From Bryobacterales bacterium (GTDB lineage Bacteria; Acidobacteriota; Terriglobia; Bryobacterales; Bryobacteraceae), in NCBI GenBank assembly GCA_016789905.1, contig JAEUQC010000025.1, positions 22,387-86,386 of the forward strand: a stretch of 64,000 nucleotides of DNA, given 5' to 3'. This document shows positions 26,285 to 36,014 of the stretch, one piece after another. Each line of letters opens with the position of its first letter. Positions within the stretch are counted from its first letter, which is position 1. The notes below the pieces were generated by a model. That model was not told the DNA's origin, did not search any database, and saw only the letters and a list, made by a program, of their open reading frames with translations. The position numbers and the translations under genes were made by a program.

Positions 26285-27882
26285 CGCGCGCCTTTCACCA
26301 ATTCCACACTCTGCGCCGGCTCAAACAGACCAAACGAAAACACCGCCGTCGCCGACGCGATCGCTACATACTGCTTGCCGTCCACGGCATAGGTAATGGG
26401 CGACGCAAACAGGTCCTCACCCATTTGGAAGTGCCATAGGTGCCGGCCGCTCTTGGCGTCCAGCGCCACCAACTGGCCTTCATCGTCGCCCACAAAAACA
26501 ACGCCACCTGCCGTTGATACCGTGCCCGACCACGCCACGCCTGGCCCAGGCATTGGATACTCCCACATTCTTTTCCCTGTCGCTGCGTCCAGCGCCCGCA
26601 AATAAAACGTGCCCGCGTCGCGCGGCTTCGGCCCGGCGCCGCCGCCGGAGAATCCTGTCATAGGCTCAGGCTTCTTCGCCGACGAAGTGTAAATGTCGCA
26701 CTGTTCCATCGTGATCACGTACAACAAACCCGTGTCCGGGCTGAACGTCGGCGCCATCCAATTCGCACCCCCGCGTACACCGGGACATACCCGGTTGCCC
26801 GCCGGCGTCGGATCCTTTCCCGGCACCTTGATCGGACGTCCGCGTTCATCTATCCCGCTCGCCCAATCCACCAGGTCGTTCAGCTTCGTCGCGTGCAGAA
26901 ACTCGCCGGTCGTCCGGTCCAATACGTAATAGAACCCATTCCGGTTCGGATGCAGCAGAATCTTCCGCATCTTCCCCTTTACCATCCGGTCCACCAACAC
27001 CGGCCACGACTGCCCGTCCCAGTCATGCGTATCCCCCGGCGTGAACTGGAAATGCCACTTCAGCTTCCCTGTGTCCACATCCAACGCCACCACCGAACAA
27101 GAGTACAGGTTGTCGCCCTTCCGGTCGCCGTCATAGAAGTCCGGCCACGGATTGCCGGTCGTCCAATACAGCGTGTTCAACTCCGGATCGTAAGTCCCCG
27201 AAAGCCACGTCGCCGCCCCGCCCCACTCCACATACTCTCCCCACGTCTCGGCTCCCTTCTCTCCCTTTGCCGGCACCGTGTAGAACTTCCACATCTCCTC
27301 TCCCGTCGTCGCGTTGTGCGCCGCCACAAACCCGCGCATCCCCGTGTCCCCGCCCGCCGTGCCCACCAGCACCCGGTCCTTCACCGCGAACGGCGCCGAA
27401 GAACAGAACACGCCCTTCTTCGTGTCCGCATACTGCTTCTGCCACAGCAGCGCTCCCGTCTTGCGGTTCAACGCCGTCAGGTAACAGTCCGATGTCGCCA
27501 CAAACACCGAATCCCCCAAGAGACCCGCGCCCCGGTTCACATCCGATCGCGTCGCCCGGCCATCTTTCCATTCCCAGATCAGCCGGCCCGTCCGCGCGTC
27601 CAGAGCCCGCACCTCATTCGGCGCTGTAATGTACATCACCCCTCGGTGCACCAGCGGAGAGACTTCCAGCTTCGACGCCTTCGGCACATGATAAACCCAC
27701 TTCGGCACCAAGGATGACGCGTTCGCCACCGTGATTTGCTTCAACGGCGAGTGCCGCGTTCCCCGGTAGTCGCCCGCATATGTCAGCCAGTCCGCGTTCG
27801 GGCTCTTCAAAATATCTTCCGGCTTCACCTGCGCCATTGCGCCGGCCGCCACCATCGCCAATGCCATTGCGGTCTTTATCAT
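26281..27882 (-). CDS. PQQ-dependent dehydrogenase (quinoprotein alcohol-dehydrogenase-like)
   Basis: A periplasmic eight-bladed propeller with a signal peptide (residues 1-17). Tryptophan-docking repeats typical of quinoproteins are present, such as ALDARTGRLIWEW, ALNRKTGALLWQKQY, ALDVDTGKLKWHFQ, ALDAATGKRMWEY and ALDAKSGRHLWHF. WGGAATWLSGTYDPELNTLYWTTGNP is the family hallmark region. The usual Ca2+/PQQ-site Asp is probably in FTPGDTHDWDGQ. The substrate is unknown. It follows the cytochrome c gene by 14 bp, and that cytochrome is its likely electron acceptor. No pqq biosynthesis gene is in the window. Confidence 0.87.
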   Translation of the reverse strand: MIKTAMALAMVAAGAMAQVKPEDILKSPNADWLTYAGDYRGTRHSPLKQITVANASSLVPKWVYHVPKASKLEVSPLVHRGVMYITAPNEVRALDARTGRLIWEWKDGRATRSDVNRGAGLLGDSVFVATSDCYLTALNRKTGALLWQKQYADTKKGVFCSSAPFAVKDRVLVGTAGGDTGMRGFVAAHNATTGEEMWKFYTVPAKGEKGAETWGEYVEWGGAATWLSGTYDPELNTLYWTTGNPWPDFYDGDRKGDNLYSCSVVALDVDTGKLKWHFQFTPGDTHDWDGQSWPVLVDRMVKGKMRKILLHPNRNGFYYVLDRTTGEFLHATKLNDLVDWASGIDERGRPIKVPGKDPTPAGNRVCPGVRGGANWMAPTFSPDTGLLYVITMEQCDIYTSSAKKPEPMTGFSGGGAGPKPRDAGTFYLRALDAATGKRMWEYPMPGPGVAWSGTVSTAGGVVFVGDDEGQLVALDAKSGRHLWHFQMGEDLFASPITYAVDGKQYVAIASATAVFSFGLFEPAQSVELVKGAR

Positions 27883-27896
27883 GGTAAGTCCTTGCC

Positions 27897-28703
27897 CTAG
27901 TTTGCCGCCTGCAGCGGCCGCGCGGTCTGCTTCGCCAAATACGCTACTAATCCATTGATCTCGGCCGCGCTGAACCGCGCCTTATAGTTCGGCGGCATCG
28001 CCGATTGCTTGGCCACCGTGAACTCCCGTACCGCCGTCATCAACAGCAGGTGCAACTCGCCCCGCCCGTCAAGCAACTGCAGGGAGTAGTTATTCCGGTT
28101 CTTCAGCACTCCCTCCAGCGCCGTGCCATTCTTTAACACCACGCGCGCCTTCTCAAACCCCTTGGAACCATTCGCGCCCGGATCTTCTATCGCCATGCGA
28201 ATCACGGTCGTCGAACGCGATCCGCCCGCGTCGCTGAGGTCCGGCCCAATGCTGCCGCCCTTTCCGCGTATCGAGTGGCACTCGTTGCACCCAGCCTTCC
28301 CCCAGAAAAGCGTTTCCCCCACGGCCGCGTCCCCCGTCTGCGGCGATTCCGCCGCCGGAGCCCGCAACGCCACCACGTAAGCCGTCAACTGCCACAACTT
28401 CTCTTCGGAGCCGGGCGTCGGAGGCATGCCGCCGGAAGGCACTCCCTCCTTGATCCGCTTATACGTCGCCTCGTCGCTCAGCGTGTGCCACATCACTCGG
28501 CCATGCGCCAGGTTCGGGCCTCTCCCGCCTTGGCCATTCTGCCCGTGGCACACCGCGCACCCTTCATTGAAGGCCTTTTCCCCGGCCGCGATCGCCACAA
28601 TGTTTCCAATCGCGGGATTCCGTTTCTTCCCGTCGCCCTCTTGGAAATGCTGGCCCGCCACTATCGCCGAACCCAACAATACACACATCGCAAGCGTTCT
28701 CAT
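27897..28703 (-). CDS. Di-haem c-type cytochrome with a central beta domain
   Basis: A 268-residue exported protein (signal peptide 1-17). Haem site 1 is C49-x-x-C52-H53 (CAVCH) and haem site 2 is C139-x-x-C142-H143 (CNECH). Axial Met candidates lie in GGMPPTP and SAMPPNY. Between the second haem site and the last Met is a segment (GPDLSDAGG...LKNGTALEGVLKNRNNYSLQLLD) resembling the haem-binding domain of Planctomycete and Acidobacteriota dehydrogenases (TIGR02603-like). It lies upstream of and in the same orientation as the PQQ dehydrogenase, so it probably takes its electrons. Confidence 0.86.
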   Translation of the reverse strand: MRTLAMCVLLGSAIVAGQHFQEGDGKKRNPAIGNIVAIAAGEKAFNEGCAVCHGQNGQGGRGPNLAHGRVMWHTLSDEATYKRIKEGVPSGGMPPTPGSEEKLWQLTAYVVALRAPAAESPQTGDAAVGETLFWGKAGCNECHSIRGKGGSIGPDLSDAGGSRSTTVIRMAIEDPGANGSKGFEKARVVLKNGTALEGVLKNRNNYSLQLLDGRGELHLLLMTAVREFTVAKQSAMPPNYKARFSAAEINGLVAYLAKQTARPLQAAN

Positions 28704-28970
28704 ATGGCTCCGAGCGATAAGAATACCGCAACCGGCGCCCCCTTGCTACTCGTGCGCCAAATTCTACATCCACCGAAAACCGAACGGCATCGCCAGCGCT
28801 CACGTCGTATCCTCACCAGAATGCGCCCACACATACGCCCTCGCGCATCCGGACCGTCTTGCCCGTCCGGTCATCATCGCTCCGCCGTTCTGTCAGTCAC
28901 CGCCATTCCCCCAGCAACGGCGTTTCGGCGCCGTCCTTGCGTTCGCCACTCAGGCCACACCCGTTGCCGG
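28704..28970. other. Intergenic region between cytochrome and patatin genes
   Basis: No convincing gene is seen. It should hold the promoter of the cytochrome/PQQ unit (minus strand). A 6-bp inverted repeat CCGGAC/GTCCGG with a 10-base loop lies at 28849-28870; it has no U-tract, so I do not call it a terminator. Confidence 0.4.
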
Positions 28971-31505
28971 TTACGGTAAACTTCCGCCCGCCATCCCCAG
29001 CCGCTTCTCCGGCCATAGATACGCTATCGCCTCCTCCAGCGTGCCTCCGCTCCAGCCCTGCAACATGTCCCTTACACTGTGCAGGCCCATCATCCGGTAA
29101 CTTTCAGTCTGTCCCTCGCTGAACCACTGGTCGCCTGTCGACTCGTGCGGAAAGCTCGGATGCCCCACCCGATAGCTGGTCACATCCGGCGGCTCATTTC
29201 CCAGCAGCATCGGCTTGATGTAGAGCAATCGCCCGTCCTCCACCTCCCCATCCACCGCCGAATATACAATCTTCCCCACCGCGTATCGCTGCTTCTTCTC
29301 CCGCAACGCCGCCAGGCTCTCGGCGTCAAATTCAATCGGAATCCGAAAATCGATCCGAACCTTCCGCATCGCATTGCCCAGGTCCTCGTATGTCAATTCC
29401 GGGTCGCACCCCCCGTCCAGCACCACCACCGTCCGGCACCGCCGCCGCACCATTTCATACAGCGCAAGGTTCTCAAAATGCCCTCCGTCAGATAGATACA
29501 CATAAGGCGCCTGGTCGGTCGTCAAAGCCAGCGCTTCTTTCACTACTGACGCTACCGCCGAACGCGGTCCCGGTTCCCGCCACGTCGCGTCTCCCGCGCG
29601 GCCCGGATTTCCCAGCCATGCACCCAGGCGTGCATTGAACAGCATCATCACAAAGCTAACCAGTGGTGACGTGTGATACCCCATATTCGGGCTCGCCGCC
29701 GCTCCCGATATCGTCATCGCCGTGCCCAGCGATATCCCCCGCCGGCCTCCATACTCGGCCGCGTCCCGGTACCCCAGCCGTCCATGCCCACAAAACCATG
29801 GCGTCACCGTAAAGCTCTCCGCCTTTCGCTCCTGCCACGCCAGGTTACTCGTCGCCGCCACGTTCATCGCCAGGTTCACCACCGGAATCGGCCGCTGCCC
29901 TCGCAAGTCTTTCATTCGCAGATTGTCCGATTCGGCGAACCCCGTGAACGGATTCACCCGCCGGTCCGGGTTCGATGCCGCCAGATACGCGCGGATTAGC
30001 CGGTTCCGATACATCCCGTGCAGTGAGAATGTGTTGATGTTGATGTACAGCCCCGCGATCCAACTCACCAGAACCATTACCCCCACCGCGCCGGCGGCCA
30101 CCCATATCGGCGTCTGCGCCGCCACCATCAAATAATGCTCGCCGTCCGGCGTCGCCAGTCCAAGTCGCGGCAAGGCGTAATCGAGCACCAACGCCAGACC
30201 CGTGAATAGCGACACGACGAACACCGGCAGCGCCAGCTTCGTGGCCGCGCCGCTCCATCGGGTTCCCTGGCCCTTCTCATCCGTCGCCGCTGATCGCCCG
30301 AGCGCTGCCGTGATCCAGCCCGCCGCCCCGCCTCCAGCCGCCAGCGCCGATTGCATCCATCCTTCCAGCTTCATCAGTTCATGCGGCAACAACAGGCTCA
30401 ATCCGCTCACCCCCAGCCAGCCCGTGCCCAACAGCATCACGTACGCCGACGCGCGCGCCAGCCACTCCCGGTCCGAATCGCGCAGATAACGGCTCGTAAA
30501 CCCCACGAAGATCGTCATCCCGCCGCCCGCGCCGCCGATAAGCACAGGCAGGCTCAACGCGGCGAATACCGACGTGTGCTTCCACGCCACATCCACCAGC
30601 ACGTTCGATAACAGCCAGGTCGAACCCGCCGTCGTCACGCCCAACACCGCAACTCCAAACGTAAATGGTCCCCATAACAGTTCAGCCGCGCGCTCCCGTG
30701 CGCAGAACAACAGGAACAGCACCCACGCCAGCGCTGCCATCCCCGTCAACGCCGCCATCAGCGCCCAAATCGATTCCCGGTCCTTCCCCGGCGCGTGTTG
30801 CCACCAATAATGCAAAGAGTAGAGCGTCGCCGCCGTCACCAGTGGCACGCAGCATTGCCAAACGTAATCCCGAGCCGTTCCCGCTAGTCCGCCCAGCGTC
30901 GGTAATAGCCGGAACATGTTGAATACCGATGTCGTAAAGCAAATACACGCCGCCCAGAATACACAGGCCAATACAAGCGGCCATTCCGAAATCGGGTCCT
31001 CCGTCACCCACGGTGGATCGAACGCGTGCAGCGATACCAGTACCCGTGGCAGCAAGATCACCGCCACCAGCAACGGCAGAATCACCAGCCAGTTCAACAC
31101 TAGGTTCCGGATTACGATCGCCGCCAGCGTCCACGTGTCCACGCTGAACGCGCCCAGCTTCGGCGTCAGGTAGCTGTTGTACTCTCTCAAATGCGCCACC
31201 GGCTTCGCCCCATCCGCCGCTGGCCGAAGGAGCGGTTCCACCTCCGCCATTCCACCGCAACGGTGCAGCCACGCCGTCAGCCAACTGCCAATGTATCCGC
31301 CGCCGGAAACGGTCGACAAGTAGTCAAATTGCCTCAACAATCCTCGCTCCGCCAGCCCCTGCAATACTCCCAAGGCAAAGGTCGCGCTCCGAATCCCGCC
31401 CCCGGAAATACTCAACGCCCGCCGCCCTTCGCCCGCTTCTCCCAGTGCTTCATACTCCGCCTGCAACGCGGTCCTCTCGTCTACCCGTATAGTGGCCATG
31501 CCCAT
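28971..31505 (-). CDS. Patatin-like phospholipase with multiple membrane segments
   Basis: About 844 residues. The patatin core is split: SISGGGIRSATF (oxyanion loop, about residues 33-43) and nucleophile S67 in the TVSGG motif (GXSXG-like) are near the N-terminus. The catalytic Asp motif DGG (about 673) comes only after a long insert. That insert (about 130-520) holds some eight to ten hydrophobic stretches, so the lipase halves probably flank a membrane domain. The predicted activity is acyl-ester hydrolysis on membrane lipids. The start is ATG 31505 or 31499; no strong ribosome-binding site is visible. It is divergent from the TonB-dependent receptor. Confidence 0.82.
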   Translation of the reverse strand: MGMATIRVDERTALQAEYEALGEAGEGRRALSISGGGIRSATFALGVLQGLAERGLLRQFDYLSTVSGGGYIGSWLTAWLHRCGGMAEVEPLLRPAADGAKPVAHLREYNSYLTPKLGAFSVDTWTLAAIVIRNLVLNWLVILPLLVAVILLPRVLVSLHAFDPPWVTEDPISEWPLVLACVFWAACICFTTSVFNMFRLLPTLGGLAGTARDYVWQCCVPLVTAATLYSLHYWWQHAPGKDRESIWALMAALTGMAALAWVLFLLFCARERAAELLWGPFTFGVAVLGVTTAGSTWLLSNVLVDVAWKHTSVFAALSLPVLIGGAGGGMTIFVGFTSRYLRDSDREWLARASAYVMLLGTGWLGVSGLSLLLPHELMKLEGWMQSALAAGGGAAGWITAALGRSAATDEKGQGTRWSGAATKLALPVFVVSLFTGLALVLDYALPRLGLATPDGEHYLMVAAQTPIWVAAGAVGVMVLVSWIAGLYININTFSLHGMYRNRLIRAYLAASNPDRRVNPFTGFAESDNLRMKDLRGQRPIPVVNLAMNVAATSNLAWQERKAESFTVTPWFCGHGRLGYRDAAEYGGRRGISLGTAMTISGAAASPNMGYHTSPLVSFVMMLFNARLGAWLGNPGRAGDATWREPGPRSAVASVVKEALALTTDQAPYVYLSDGGHFENLALYEMVRRRCRTVVVLDGGCDPELTYEDLGNAMRKVRIDFRIPIEFDAESLAALREKKQRYAVGKIVYSAVDGEVEDGRLLYIKPMLLGNEPPDVTSYRVGHPSFPHESTGDQWFSEGQTESYRMMGLHSVRDMLQGWSGGTLEEAIAYLWPEKRLGMAGGSLP

Positions 31506-31735
31506 GCAATATACACTGCCCGCGAACAAATGTCGCTGTCCACCCGCCCGATAGCCCGATAACCGGGCCGTCGGGGTATAACCCCCTGTACCATCAAGAG
31601 GATTCGTTCCTCATCGCCAGCGCGCCGCACGGCCTATTCGCTGTCGTCTTCCGCCCAATTGTTAACGATTATTCAGTTGCTAACCCCTTAGCCAATGTGA
31701 TCCGATGATCAGATTCCTTTCACTGGGGTTAATGA
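31506..31735. other. Divergent intergenic region, patatin / TonB receptor
   Basis: 230 bp without a coding frame I trust. It contains a short GGGG-TATA-ACCCC-type dyad near 31576-31592 and an A/T-richer stretch at 31659-31735 just before the receptor. Divergent promoters are expected here but no -10/-35 pair is convincing by eye. Confidence 0.35.
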
Positions 31736-34700
31736 ATGATCTTTAGACAAGTACTGCTGACAAGCTCTGTTTTGCTTGCCGCCTCGTCCATTTGGGCGCA
31801 AGATACCCGTGGCAAAATCCAAGGCCGAATTACCGACGCCTCCGACGCGGTCATCGTTGGCGCCGCCGTAACGCTCGCCAACAACAACACGGCCGTCGCG
31901 GTCAACGCCCAGACCAACGAAAACGGGCAGTACCTGTTTGACTTCGTCATCCCGGGAACCTACACCATCACCGTCGAAATGACCGGATTCTCCAAGTTCG
32001 TCGCCAAGGACATCCTTGTCCAGGCCCGCGCCGACGTCACTATCGATGGCCGCCTCCAGACCGGCTCCACCAAGGACTCCATTACCGTCGAAGCCTCGGC
32101 CGTCGCCGTCAACTTCAATACCTCCACCATGGGCTTGACCATCGATACAAAGATGACCAACAACCTGCCCATCATCCACCGCAACCCCTTCCTGCTCGCC
32201 TCTCTCAACCCCTCGGTCGTCGTCCGCTCCACCACCGAACAAAGCCCCTTCCACCACTGGGCCGCGTCCCAACTCGATGTCGGCGGCAACACGTCCACCA
32301 AGAACGACATTATTCTCGATGGCTCTCCTTCCATGACCGGGCAGAAGTCCTCCTACACGCCCCCCATGGACGCCGTTTCCGAAGTCAACCTCCAGCAGAA
32401 CGCTGTTGACGCCGAGTTCGGCCACTCCGCCGGCGGCGTCCTTTCCGTCTCCATGAAGTCGGGGACCAACGAACTCAAAGGCACTGTCTATTACCTTGGC
32501 CGTAACCCCGCCCTCAATGCCCTCGCGGATCGCATCACTCGCCGCGAAAACCTAACCCGCCAGCACGTCTGGGGCGGCACTTTCGGCGCGCCTATCGTTA
32601 AGAACAAACTCTTCACTTTCGCCTCCTACGAAGGCTGGAAAACCATTGAACCCCGCGCCTTCCAGCAGACGCTCCCCACTGATGCCGAACGCACTGGTGA
32701 CTTCTCGCGCTCTTTAAACACCGCCGGCGCGCTCCGCACCATCTACGATCCCTGGACTACCCAGGTCGTCAACAACGTTGTCTCCCGCGCCCCCTTCGCC
32801 GGCAACATCATTCCCGCCTCCCGCATCGATCCCACCGGCAAAGCCATTGTCGGCGACCTCTGGAAGCCCAATGGCCCAGGAATTGGCCCGAACGCGCTAA
32901 ACAACTTTCAAACCGGCAGCGGCGTCGGCATTCGTTACTGGAACTTCTCCAATCGCGTCGACTACAACATCAACGACCGCCTGAAAATCTTTAGCCGGTT
33001 CAACATGTTTCGCACCTTTACCGAACTGAACGACTACACCGGCGGCTCGGTCGCCATGCAGCCCGATGGCTCCAAACGCCACTCCCGCTCCTTCTCCGGT
33101 GACGCGGTATACACCCTCAACTCCTCCACCGTCCTCAACGTTCGTGGCGCCTATAACTCTATCGTCGATTCCTTCGGCGTCCCCTCGGCCACCATCAAAG
33201 ATCTGGAACGTCTCTGGCCCGGCAATACCTGGTACAAGCCCTACCTCGCCGAACTGCCCGATCTCTACTACCCCGGCATTAACGTCACGCAGGGTTCCAC
33301 CACCAATCTCGGTCGCGGCAACTACTGGTTCCAAGAGCCAAATTCCTACAACATCGAAGCCAAGATGTCGAAAAACTCCGGCAAACACTATTTCAAGTTC
33401 GGCGGCGAGTACCGCAAGGAGAACGTCAACGCGGCCCGGCCCCGCTTTGCCATCTTCAACATCAATGGCGCTCTCACCAATGCCACCTTTAACGCTCCAA
33501 ATCTCGCCACCTCCGGCGATGGCTGGGCCACACTCCTCTTGGGCGCCCTCGATCAGAACTCCACCGCCGAGTCCATCCCCATCCAGCGCCCGCGCGTGAA
33601 CATGATGGGTCTGTTTTTCCACGACGATTACAAAATCTCGCAGAAGCTCACGCTCAATCTCGGCATCCGCTACGAATACTTCGGCCCCATGACCGATCCG
33701 GACAACCGCTTCTCGCGGTTCCTCGATCTCACCAAGCCCATTCCTGAATTCCAGGGCGCGGGAACTCCGGTTCTTCCCGCCGCCGCCACCGCCCTTCGCA
33801 CCACCGCGCCGGTTTATAACGGCTCCTGGGTCTTTGCCGACGCCGATAACCGCGGCTCCTGGAAAGCCCCAAAGGGCCTCTTTATGCCCCGAATAGGCAT
33901 GGCCTACCGCGTCAACGACAAGACCGCCATCCGCGCTGGCTTCGCCCGCTACATCGTGCCGTCCACCCTCACCGACGGCCTCAACATCCTGGGCTCGGTT
34001 CCCCTCCCTGGTTTCGACGCGCTCACCGCCACCATCGCCCCCATCCAGGGCGTTCCCCAGCAGCGCATCTCCAACCCCTTTCCGAACGGACTGGTCCAAG
34101 TCGTTGGCAAGTCTATCGGCAGTTACACCAACCTCGGTAACTCCACCACCTGGTACAACCAGGACTTCAAACCCGGTGTGAACGATCGCATCAACATCTC
34201 CCTCCAGAAGACGTTGCCCGGCAACATCCTCGCCGATATCACCTGGTTCATGAACTTCGGCCGTGACCTGCCGTACAACTACGACATCAATCAGGTCGAT
34301 CCCCGCATCGGCTTCGCCGTCCAGAACGCCGTCAACGCCAGCGTTCCCAACCCGTTCTTTAACGTACTGCCCGCCACGAAAATGCCTGGCACCCTTCGCA
34401 CTCAGGCCAACGTTCCCGTCAGCCAGCTCCTCCGGCCCTTCCCGCAGTATCAGGGCTTGGTCGAGACCCTTCGCTACGGTGGCGAGAACAACTACAAGTC
34501 GCTCCAGATGCAGTTCCAGCGGCCGTTCGTCAACGGTTTCAACTTTGTCATTGGCTACAACTGGAACAGCGAACGCAATCTGGAGTTCTACGACAACGTT
34601 GACAACTACACCAACACCTTTACCTGGCAGCCGGCACGTAACGCGCGCCATCGCCTCACCGGCGCCGCCATCTATGAACTTCCCTTCGGCAAAGGCCGCA

Positions 34701-35155
34701 AGTTCATGACCGCCGCTCCAAAGGTGGTCGACACTCTCTTCGGCGGCTGGGCCGCCAGCGGTTTGATGACCTACAACACCGGTCTCATCCTCCGCTTCCC
34801 AGGAGCCCTCGTCTCCGGCGACCCCAGTGTCAGCGAGCCCACCAAAGGCCGCTGGTTCAACACCGATGCCTTCAAGCCCCTCCCGGCCTTCACCCGCCGC
34901 ACAAACCCCTTGCAGTACGATAACGTGCGCGGCACCAACACCTTCAATCTCGACGTGACTCTCAACAAGATGTTCCCCATCACCGAGCGCGTCAAGTTTG
35001 AAATGCGCCTGGAAGCGTATAATGCGGCAAACGCCTTCTTCGGCGCTGACCCCGCCACCGACCCCAACAATGCAGCCACCTTCGGCAGAATTCTCTCCCA
35101 GCGCGCCGGCTTCTTCGGACGCCAGATGCAGTTCACGGGCCGGATTTATTTCTAA
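31736..35155 (+). CDS. Oar-like TonB-dependent receptor with carboxypeptidase-regulatory domain
   Basis: A 1139-residue outer-membrane beta-barrel. A signal peptide covers residues 1-21 (cleavage after WA). A CarboxypepD_reg-like domain follows (GKIQGRITDASDAVIVGAAVTL to about residue 110). The plug region holds NDIILDGSPSMTGQ and VNLQQNAVDAEFGHSAGGVLSV. The barrel ends in an aromatic terminal residue (GRIYF), as expected for BAM recognition. Such Oar-type receptors are expanded in Acidobacteriota and are thought to take up glycans or peptides. It is followed directly by a seven-haem cytochrome gene in another frame with no spacer. Confidence 0.92.
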   Translation: MIFRQVLLTSSVLLAASSIWAQDTRGKIQGRITDASDAVIVGAAVTLANNNTAVAVNAQTNENGQYLFDFVIPGTYTITVEMTGFSKFVAKDILVQARADVTIDGRLQTGSTKDSITVEASAVAVNFNTSTMGLTIDTKMTNNLPIIHRNPFLLASLNPSVVVRSTTEQSPFHHWAASQLDVGGNTSTKNDIILDGSPSMTGQKSSYTPPMDAVSEVNLQQNAVDAEFGHSAGGVLSVSMKSGTNELKGTVYYLGRNPALNALADRITRRENLTRQHVWGGTFGAPIVKNKLFTFASYEGWKTIEPRAFQQTLPTDAERTGDFSRSLNTAGALRTIYDPWTTQVVNNVVSRAPFAGNIIPASRIDPTGKAIVGDLWKPNGPGIGPNALNNFQTGSGVGIRYWNFSNRVDYNINDRLKIFSRFNMFRTFTELNDYTGGSVAMQPDGSKRHSRSFSGDAVYTLNSSTVLNVRGAYNSIVDSFGVPSATIKDLERLWPGNTWYKPYLAELPDLYYPGINVTQGSTTNLGRGNYWFQEPNSYNIEAKMSKNSGKHYFKFGGEYRKENVNAARPRFAIFNINGALTNATFNAPNLATSGDGWATLLLGALDQNSTAESIPIQRPRVNMMGLFFHDDYKISQKLTLNLGIRYEYFGPMTDPDNRFSRFLDLTKPIPEFQGAGTPVLPAAATALRTTAPVYNGSWVFADADNRGSWKAPKGLFMPRIGMAYRVNDKTAIRAGFARYIVPSTLTDGLNILGSVPLPGFDALTATIAPIQGVPQQRISNPFPNGLVQVVGKSIGSYTNLGNSTTWYNQDFKPGVNDRINISLQKTLPGNILADITWFMNFGRDLPYNYDINQVDPRIGFAVQNAVNASVPNPFFNVLPATKMPGTLRTQANVPVSQLLRPFPQYQGLVETLRYGGENNYKSLQMQFQRPFVNGFNFVIGYNWNSERNLEFYDNVDNYTNTFTWQPARNARHRLTGAAIYELPFGKGRKFMTAAPKVVDTLFGGWAASGLMTYNTGLILRFPGALVSGDPSVSEPTKGRWFNTDAFKPLPAFTRRTNPLQYDNVRGTNTFNLDVTLNKMFPITERVKFEMRLEAYNAANAFFGADPATDPNNAATFGRILSQRAGFFGRQMQFTGRIYF

Positions 35156-36014
35156 GGTTGCTCTCGCTATCCTGCTGTGCGCAAGCCCGGCAGCCATCCG
35201 CGCCAATGACTATATTGGCGCCCTGGCTTGCCGGGCTTGCCATTTGGAGCAGTACACCGCCCAGTCCAAAACCGCCCATGCCAGCGCGCTCGCCCGCGAC
35301 GGCGCCCAGTGGAACTTCGGTTCCGGGCTCCAGGCCGTCACTCCCGTATCCCGAGTCTCCGCCGAACTCTACAAGGAACACGGCCTCAGCAAATACACCC
35401 GCACCAAGCGGGAAGCGCTGACGCCTGGCCACAAATCCCCCGTCGGCGTCCCCTACAAGCTCTATTCTCCGGGTGCGGAGATACTCAAGTGTTTTCAGTG
35501 CCACTCCACCGGCCCCGTCACAGTATCGGAGAAAGATGGCATCCAGCCCTTCGAATTTGGCGTTCGCTGCGAATCCTGCCACGGCCCTGGCGGCGATCAC
35601 GTCAAGGCCCCCAGCAAATGGAACGTAGAACAGCCCAGAATGTTAAACGGCGCCGGCGTCAACGCACTCTGTGGCGCCTGCCACCGCCAGCCGCCCAAGC
35701 CTGGCGAGGACACGAACTGGAAGGACCCCTGGAACGCGCGTCACCAGCCGTTGTCATTCAGTCAGAGCGAGTGTTTCCGGAACTCCAATGGTCAGTTGAC
35801 CTGTTTCACCTGCCATGAACCGCACGGTGCCGAACCGGTCCGCACGAAGGCCTGTACTGATTGCCACCAATCGCCGCGCCACACCCGCGCGGTGACGAAG
35901 GGGCAGACGTGCATCGGCTGCCACATGCCGCTGGTGAAGCCCTCCCCGGACCTCCAATTCGCCAACCATTGGATCGGCATCTACACCCCCGCCAACCCCC
36001 TCCTCCCCAAATAA
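35070..36014 (+). CDS. Heptahaem c-type cytochrome (seven CXXCH), start uncertain
   Basis: Seven haem-binding CXXCH motifs are visible in order: CRACH, CFQCH, CESCH, CGACH, CFTCH, CTDCH and CIGCH. The arrangement resembles NrfB/cytochrome c554-type multihaem proteins. A hydrophobic export signal (VALAILLCASPAAIRA) ends just before NDYIGA. No ATG lies between the receptor stop (35155) and this signal. The nearest in-frame ATG (35070) lies inside the receptor gene, 86 bp before its end, and gives a 28-residue n-region. A non-standard start near 35154 would give a better signal peptide. The role is probably periplasmic electron transfer; the partner is unknown. Confidence 0.82.
   Translation: MQPPSAEFSPSAPASSDARCSSRAGFISKVALAILLCASPAAIRANDYIGALACRACHLEQYTAQSKTAHASALARDGAQWNFGSGLQAVTPVSRVSAELYKEHGLSKYTRTKREALTPGHKSPVGVPYKLYSPGAEILKCFQCHSTGPVTVSEKDGIQPFEFGVRCESCHGPGGDHVKAPSKWNVEQPRMLNGAGVNALCGACHRQPPKPGEDTNWKDPWNARHQPLSFSQSECFRNSNGQLTCFTCHEPHGAEPVRTKACTDCHQSPRHTRAVTKGQTCIGCHMPLVKPSPDLQFANHWIGIYTPANPLLPK

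Noticed and set aside
28849..28870. An inverted repeat CCGGAC...GTCCGG as a terminator or operator.
   Set aside because: The arms are short, the loop is 10 bases, no U-tract follows and no partner regulator is evident.
32897..35206. A 769-residue minus-strand frame opposite the TonB-dependent receptor.
   Set aside because: It has Gly/Val/Glu bias and no motif, and the receptor on the plus strand has signal, plug and barrel features. It is a shadow frame.
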